64,000 bases of DNA from Anisus vortex (Eukaryota > Mollusca > Gastropoda > Planorbidae): NCBI GenBank assembly GCA_949126835.1, contig OX421494.1, positions 24,396,696-24,460,695 on the forward strand, in the 5' to 3' direction. This document shows, one piece after another, positions 58,951-64,000 of the stretch. Under the pieces are notes generated by a model. It searched no databases and was not told where the DNA came from. It saw only the letters and a list, made by a program, of their open reading frames with translations. Each line of letters opens with the position of its first letter. The first letter of the stretch is position 1. A program made the position numbers and the translations under genes.

Positions 58951-59570
58951 TACGCGAGACCGTGTACGTCTCGCAAGAAAAGAGATTCTCTTCTTTTCAC
59001 ATGCGCGGCCTCAGACGCATACTTGTGCTCTCTTAGAAGGACCGCATAGCAAACAACGAGGTCTTGCAATGGGCTAACATACCTAGCATGGTCATTTTCC
59101 TTCGCCAACGACGTCTCCGATGGCTTGGCCATGTTTCCAGAATGGAGGATAGGCGAATCCCAAAAGACCTGCTATATACTGAGCTCGCTTAAAGCAAGAG
59201 AACTACTGGACGTCCCTAACTTAGGTTCAAAGACGTCTGCAGGCGCGAACTAAAGGCTTAAGCTCTAGATGTATGTCGGAGACTGGGAGAACTGGCTCAG
59301 AACAGAAGTCGTTAGAGAAGTACACTAGCCTACACACCGGTACAAATGCTGCATAGGGCAGACTTCGCCTTATCGCGGAGGCTAAAAGAGCAGCGAAGAA
59401 AAATAAAGAACATAGGCTGCCCCTGATTCCTGACCAACCCAAGCGGTCCCGCTTTCAAGTGCCAGAGATGCGAAAGACCCTGTCTCTCAGGTAAATGTCC
59501 CCACAGACACAGCAAAAGATGCACAGCGGACGAAATCACAAGAGCGCAAATCGAATCGTGTTCCGAGACT
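58951..59570 (+). mobile_element. LINE C-terminal region, continuation of 55906-57690
   Basis: Reads VYVSQEKRFSSFHMRGLRR then ILVLS, followed by WANIPSMVIFLRQRRLRWLG and HVSRMEDRRIPKDLLYTEL, the characteristic RRLRWLGH..RM.D.R.PK..L post-RT block. After stops and frameshifts comes a cysteine/histidine-bearing end (FKCQRCERPCLSGKCPHRH). The sequence is a GC-rich island and inactive. Confidence 0.85.
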
Positions 59571-59747
59571 ATGCAGCCAATGATAATGATGATATTATAT
59601 ATTTAATCATATATCAATTATATGTATATTTTTTACTATTAATAAAAAAAATGAATATGTAGGTGCACCACCCTCAAATTCTGATAGTTTGGCACGGTAG
59701 GGGTTAAGTGACAATATCCGAGAGAAGAAAAAAAGTAATAGGCCTAT

Positions 59748-60195
59748 AAGAATAAGAATAAGAATGGGCATTTCTATAGCGCTTCTATCCATGCTATTAA
59801 ATTAGCATGCTCAGTGCGCTCTTGGTGTGATTTGCGGTGGCAGATGTATTAGCCAAAGAGAAAGGTCTTCAAGTTCTTTTTAAAAGTTTCTCTTGTCCCA
59901 GATTCTCTCAGTGTCTGAGATAGACTGTTCCATAAAGAATGCGCCACTGACTCAAATGAGCGCGCACTCCCAGGTACTTCTTTCTGTGTCCATCCAAACT
60001 AGGAGTTTTGAGGAGTGACTGTGTTGAAGATCGCAGTTCCCTAGATGGTTTATGCCTTGAGATAAGTTCTCGAAGATAAGAAGGAGCAATGCCCTTTATG
60101 CATCCATATGTAATGGACATAATTATGTGCTCTATTCGCTTCATCACCGGGAGCCAGTGGAGATCTCTTAGTGCCGATGCCTATGTCACAGCTCT
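59748..60195 (-). mobile_element. LINE 3' end (IAPSYLRELI family)
   Basis: The minus strand encodes SLHWLPVMKRIEHIIMS-like sequence (the clear part is MKRIEHIIMSITYGCIKGIA), then PSYLRELISRHKPSRELRSS and a terminal TRETFKKNLKTFLFG. The 3' UTR has GCGCTATAGAAATGCCCATT and an ATTCTT simple-repeat tail at 59748-59765. This is the HWLPV..RI....Y....G.AP.YL..L C-terminal block of CR1/L2-group LINEs. 5'-truncated. Confidence 0.85.
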
Positions 60196-60544
60196 TCATT
60201 GCGCTTTAAAACTAGCATTTATCTAAGATAAAATTAAATAATGTATTTTTTAAACCTGAAATATACAATATAGTTTTGGATAGATTGCTAAAACAATTCA
60301 TGAATTTGTTTCGGTTTCATTATATTATTATTTCCTTCAGTGGTGTAAGACGTTTATACACAAAAAAAATGCAGCACTATTTTTAGACAATTGCTGCTGA
60401 ACTAATGTATCATGGCGAACTTAGGATATTCCCTGTTTCTTTCGTCAGGGTGCACATATTTCAACCAAAAATACATTTTATGACTCTGAAAAAAAATTAC
60501 AATATTCATTATGAATACCTGACAGGATACTAGAAGTTCTTGTT

Positions 60545-61037
60545 ATGAGTGAAGTATTGAATGTTGAATGCGTCAAGTCTCCAGAAAATAATGCCAAAAG
60601 CAATGGCATTGGCAGTACTGGAGATAGACGAGATCAAACCCCGTCAAATCTGGTTTCTGATCGCCGAGGACGTGGAGAAGGCTCTTCAAATGAAAACAGA
60701 CATAAGCAGTCTTCTTCTAGGATTGACTTAAACACACGAGAAGATAGAAATCATTCTTATTCCGGGCGAGATGGACCAAGAAGTAAAGAAATTCCAAGAA
60801 GAAGTACCAGCAGAGGGGGCACATCACAGGTTTCAACTAGCAGTACTAGCAATGCTGTGAACTCAAATAGTGTTTCTAACCACAGTTCAAGAGGAAGAAG
60901 ACAAGATGATATAGAAAGAAGGGGTAATATCAACAACACTCGTCCAGGACGACATATTGATGAATCACAACCACAACGTAGCCGGCCTCAAGGAACAACA
61001 CCAAACTCGAGCTATGATAAAAAGAGTAGCAGCCTCG
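60545..61037 (+). CDS. SMG1: SMG1 coding exon 1
   Basis: Starts MSEVLNVECVKSPENNAK and ends KKSSSL plus one base of a split Gly codon. The donor is GTAATT. The low-complexity S/R/N/D composition includes many RS and SR pairs. A retained intron would end the frame two codons later. Confidence 0.85.
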
Positions 61038-63932
61038 GTAATTGAAATTATTATTATCGATTACTGTATTTTTTAATTTATAAAATGATTAACTAACTTT
61101 ACAAATGAAGAAAACTGTTTTTCATTTAAGGCGATGGTAAAGATCTTAATAAAAGTTACACAGATGATCCACTCATTAAGCTAATGAAAAGAATTACTCG
61201 TAACAATTTTGAGAGAGAAAGAAGACTAACGTCAGCTAGACAGCTCAGAGATTACCTTTTGGGAGTTGATTTCAAATCTACTAAGGTATGTAGATCTTAA
61301 GTTTAATTTAATGTCTAAAAAACTTGATGCTCTACTTTACTATGTAAATGTAGGCCTAGTTGTTGTTTGTTGTAAATTTAAAATCACTTAAAAAAATACA
61401 TTTGCATACCTGGAACCTGTTCATATATTTTGCCTTATATAATAAATGCATACCCTTTTGAAACCCACTGTGCGGCATTAAGCTTTTTTTTTTTAAAAAA
61501 AAACAGGGCTATCTATGTAAGCCTATTTTGAGGAACAATTTTTAAAAAAGACGATGACATTTTTGTACATTCCAGAGTTACGACCATATTTTTATGATAA
61601 CCAAATGATAATGTTACAGTTGGGTTAAAATCAGTCATGATTTATGACCCAATTTTTTATTTTTAAAAAATTTGCTGAAAATTTTCCAAATCAAATCAAA
61701 TTTTGAAGACGATTTAACGTATTTATGGTCAGATGCTGTAATCTGTAGGCCTAATCTATATATATATAAAATGAGACTGTTTGTCCCCATACGGATCCCC
61801 ATTGGTCAAGTTGAAATCACGTGGGTTTGTGTCACTGGCCTATTTAGGCCTAGGCCTATATAGAATCTAATAATTTTTTTCACATTGGACATGTGTCTTC
61901 GTTAGCTCAGTGTTTAACGTAGCGTACTGCTATGCGGGCGGTCCCGGTTCGATTCTTCAGTTAGACTATACCTTTTTTTTTCAAAGTTTTAAAAACAAAA
62001 GACATTGTAAATGTACTGGCAATTTAGATTTTTGTTAAATAAAAATACTTGCCTATTTTTTTACCCGATTACAATATTTATTTTTAATTACTTTCCTACC
62101 CAGCTCTGATGGGTACCTGACCTTAGTTGGGGTAAAGTAAAGGCGGCTGTGCATAGTGCTGGCCACACTATCACCTAGTATGCCGTGGCCACGGAAACTG
62201 GTGAACGCTGCTTCACCGGCCCTATGGACCAATTTGGTCTGACGGGATACTTTACTTACTTTTACTTACTTTCCTAAAAGTCTTCAGTAAAAAATAGTAA
62301 TTTAAATATTAGATTTATAGCTTTTTTTATAATTGTAGTTGATACAATTTTTATCTGCACCTGATACAATTCTGTTTTTATTTCACCCGGGCAACGCCGG
62401 GCAATGTAGCTTGTTATTTAATAATTCACACCTTTTTTTAAAGCCAATCTATTTTTGTTCCTTTACGAGCTCTTAACCCTTACAGTCCCGGTCGCGTATT
62501 ATTTCCTCCATCTATTTCTTTCCTTCAGTCCCAGACACTTATATTTCCCTCCAAAAGAGAAATCCCCTCAGTCCCGGCTACGTATATTTTCCTCAAGGAA
62601 GGATGTCTATTTAAAGAACAAAATAAAGGATCAGACCTTTCACCATAGTCTTGGGCAGAATATTTATTCGATAGCTGAATAGTTGAATTGTATTTTGCTT
62701 TTTAAATTATGAAAATTGACCAATTATTTAGTTTTTTGTGTGAAAATGAAAGTGCGGTCCTAATAGACGCTACCAAATTACCTTCCGTTATTATGGCGGT
62801 ACATGTTGATGTGACTTTTTCTTATGGATTATTTTTACGAATTAATACAATTACTTAATGAATTAGATTATTCTAATAAGGTAAGTTATTATGTTTCTAG
62901 CAATTTACTCTCTTCGTGTTATCAATTTTACCAACAAAAAAAGTAGAAAAATAATTTCGGAACCCTATCGATGTCTCAGCCATTCTGAAATAATGTCTGG
63001 GATGAAGGGAATAATTAGTAAAATAATGGCTGGGACTGAAGGTATACATCGCAAATAAGTAGGTGGGTACTTTAAGTGTTAAGTAGACTACGCCATGCTA
63101 CTACTTAGTACTGCATCCCTGGTTATTGACTTTTAAATTCATAACCTTTCATTTTACAAATGGAGTAAAAATAAAGTGACTTTATATCAGCTTGCTGTCA
63201 CAATTCAGCCATTGTAGTGGGGAAACAATATTTTTAGTTTGCACGGAATGGGTCAAGACTTCTGTAAACGAGCGCAATTTTATACAAAAAACATGCCATA
63301 AACTTTTACTTAATCATGTTTTAAATGACATCATTTTTAATGACATGATGTTAACCATTTTAATGACCACATGATTTTACTACTTGCAGTCCAGCAAACA
63401 AATCTTTGATGCTATTGAATGCTTGCAGGATGTTTTTTTTGAAAGGTAAAATATTTGGTGCATATTAAACAAATCATTGTTTGTTTATTTCTACATGAAC
63501 TAAAAAAAAAATGTTAAATATTATTTGGCATCACCAAACAAAAATTAAATTAAATTGTTTAGTATCAAATAATTTTCAACCAGGTGATCAATAATTTATC
63601 CTTTATTTCAGATGTGGTAAAGAGTTAAAGCAAGAAGTGGCCATTTTGGTTGGCATTTTGGGCAGTCATTTGGGACAAGACATCTCAGGGTAAGATATTT
63701 ATTTGCAGTTTACATTAAATATATGTTATCTACTAAATGGAGGGCTCCTTTTGAAAACATTTGTTATTAATTAATTTGTTTTAATTTTTCATTAAAAAAA
63801 ATTATCTTATTATTTACTCATATGAAGGCCGTTTTTTTTCTTCTAATCAACAGATTTTTTGAATGGGTTTTTACAACTGTAAATAATAGAGATGTAGATA
63901 TCAAAATGTTTGTGTCGCTAGCTTTGTTGGAG
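60545..63932 (+). CDS. SMG1: SMG1, nonsense-mediated decay PI3K-related kinase, first five coding exons (partial)
   Basis: Exons 60545-61037, 61131-61285, 63390-63445, 63612-63689 and 63854-63932 have GT-AG borders and consistent phases. Together they give 287 codons without a stop. An in-frame TGA at 60512 supports the first ATG. Residues 1-164 are a Ser/Arg/Asn-rich disordered leader, as in known SMG1. Exon 2 then reads DPLIKLMKRITRNNFERERR and exon 5 FFEWVFTTVNNRDVDIKM, which I align with the first HEAT repeats of vertebrate SMG1 (RRIT-R---R-RRL---KQL and I--W-F). SMG1 phosphorylates UPF1 when translation terminates early, with SMG8 and SMG9. The kinase domain lies far downstream of this window. 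The family call rests on this N-terminal similarity alone. Confidence 0.87.
61131..61285 (+). CDS. SMG1: SMG1 coding exon 2
   Basis: Acceptor TTCATTTAAG, donor GTATGT. Encodes GDGKDLNKSYTDDPLIKLMK, then RITRNNFERERRLTSARQLR and DYLLGVDFKSTK. It holds the start of the helical repeat region and ends on a codon boundary. Confidence 0.87.
61286..61754. other. SMG1 intron 2, 5' part
   Basis: AT-rich intronic sequence with T-rich tracts. The 2.1-kb intron continues to 63389 and is mostly transposon. Confidence 0.7.
61897..61975 (+). other. tRNA-like segment (Pol III boxes), probably SINE head
   Basis: TTAGCTCAGTGTTTAACGTA resembles an A box and GGTCCCGGTTCGATTCTTC contains a B box at tRNA-like spacing. 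The acceptor stems pair poorly, so it is not a functional tRNA gene. A SINE head or tRNA pseudogene is more likely. Confidence 0.45.
62098..62275 (+). mobile_element. SINE (family 1), headless, in SMG1 intron 2
   Basis: CAGCTCTGATGGGTACCTGA, GGGGTAAAGTAAAGGCGGCT, ATGCCGTGGCCACGGAAACT, and the tail GACGGGATACTTTACTTACT. The tRNA-like head is absent. Of all copies it agrees best with the consensus inferred from 35176-35456. Confidence 0.9.
62473..63082. mobile_element. piggyBac-like non-autonomous element in SMG1 intron 2
   Basis: Starts TTAACCCTTACAGTCCCGGT, matching the right end (read inward) of the MITE at 36871-36951. It ends with a decayed inverted end, AAGTGTTAAG, containing TTAA (63079-63082). 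CAGTCCC and its complement GGGACTG recur at least five times near both ends, probably as transposase-binding repeats. No transposase frame. The 610-bp boundaries are less certain on the right. Confidence 0.65.
63390..63445 (+). CDS. SMG1: SMG1 coding exon 3
   Basis: Acceptor CTACTTGCAG, donor GTAAAATA. A 56-nt exon reading SSKQIFDAIECLQDVFFE plus two bases of a split Arg codon; part of the first helical repeats. Confidence 0.83.
63612..63689 (+). CDS. SMG1: SMG1 coding exon 4
   Basis: Acceptor TTTATTTCAG, donor GTAAGATA. Reads CGKELKQEVAILVGILGSHL then GQDIS and two bases of a split Gly codon. This amphipathic helical sequence fits the HEAT-type arrangement. Confidence 0.85.
63854..63932 (+). 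CDS. SMG1: SMG1 coding exon 5
   Basis: Acceptor TCTAATCAACAG, donor GTTTGTTT. Reads FFEWVFTTVNNRDVDIKMFV then SLALLE and ends on a codon boundary. The W-[VI]-F block is one of the better matches to vertebrate SMG1. The gene continues past the window. Confidence 0.83.
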
Positions 63933-64000
63933 GTTTGTTTTTTATGTCTTTCATTTAACAGTGAATGTTTGAATTACTATAATGTGGTTTAAGTTAATTT

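Larger units (their letters stand above)
61755..62414 (+). mobile_element. Candidate non-autonomous Helitron in SMG1 intron 2
   Basis: Opens with TCTATATATATATAAAATGA followed by GACTGTTTGTCCCCATACGG, a familiar animal Helitron 5' pattern. It ends with a GC hairpin (CCCGG GCAACG CCGGG, 62386-62401) and then CTTGT at 62410-62414. The flanking bases are A on the left and T on the right, the Helitron insertion rule. A SINE fragment and a tRNA-like segment lie inside. CTTGT departs from the usual CTAGT/CTRRT. Confidence 0.6.

Noticed and set aside
61897..61975. A functional tRNA gene
   Set aside because: A and B boxes are present but the acceptor stem does not pair well, and it lies inside a transposon. 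Better explained as a SINE head or pseudogene.

Overview
This is an AT-rich, intron- and repeat-dominated animal nuclear window, most probably from a gastropod mollusc (a freshwater pulmonate snail is my best guess). The reasons are GT-AG introns, an SMG1-type gene, several animal LINE families, tRNA-derived SINEs, many hAT elements and no bacterial-style gene packing. The species cannot be named from the sequence. Real protein-coding sequence is sparse. Most open frames longer than 60 codons are chance frames or sit inside transposons.

Host genes. (1) The right edge (60545-63932, + strand) carries the first five coding exons of SMG1, the PI3K-related kinase of nonsense-mediated mRNA decay. 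The reading frame is continuous for 287 codons across four introns and leaves the window. (2) On the - strand, five exons that are compatible in phase (45591-45645, 29775-29883, 21514-21559, 21280-21357, 20210-20458) describe a small type I membrane protein. It has a signal peptide, one transmembrane helix and a tyrosine-rich cytoplasmic tail. I do not recognise the family, and ectodomain exons may be missing from the list. (3) A second signal-peptide exon (10193-10253, - strand) suggests another secreted or membrane gene running off the left edge.

Repeats, left to right. 1-10 kb: a 26-bp minisatellite, a TA-flanked MITE, SINEs, a 42-bp minisatellite of 27 copies and a hAT element rich in ACCGG. 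10-20 kb: a degenerate SINE, a LINE 3' end and a possible Helitron with a GC-rich passenger. 20-30 kb: the receptor exons, hAT and foldback MITEs, a LINE fragment with RNase H and a TA-type MITE. 30-34 kb: a SPIN-like hAT carrying a nested MITE, then a SINE split by a 1.8-kb hAT with a perfect 8-bp target duplication. 35-47 kb: SINEs, a piggyBac-like MITE, minisatellites and small hAT MITEs. 47-52 kb: LINE 3' ends and a self-nested inverted-repeat element with a THAP fragment. 52.6-55.2 kb: a full-length but broken hAT whose transposase holds a 34-bp tandem expansion. 55.9-60.2 kb: a dead endonuclease/reverse-transcriptase LINE interrupted by a second insertion containing a hAT MITE, and a third LINE 3' end. 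61.7-63.1 kb: a Helitron-SINE nest and a piggyBac-like element inside SMG1 intron 2.

Nothing here looks like an operon or a defence system. The strongest leads are the SPIN-like element, the unrecognised tyrosine-tailed membrane protein, the LINE/SINE pair sharing a 3' tail, the tandem expansion in a transposase active-site motif, and the self-nested THAP-associated repeat.
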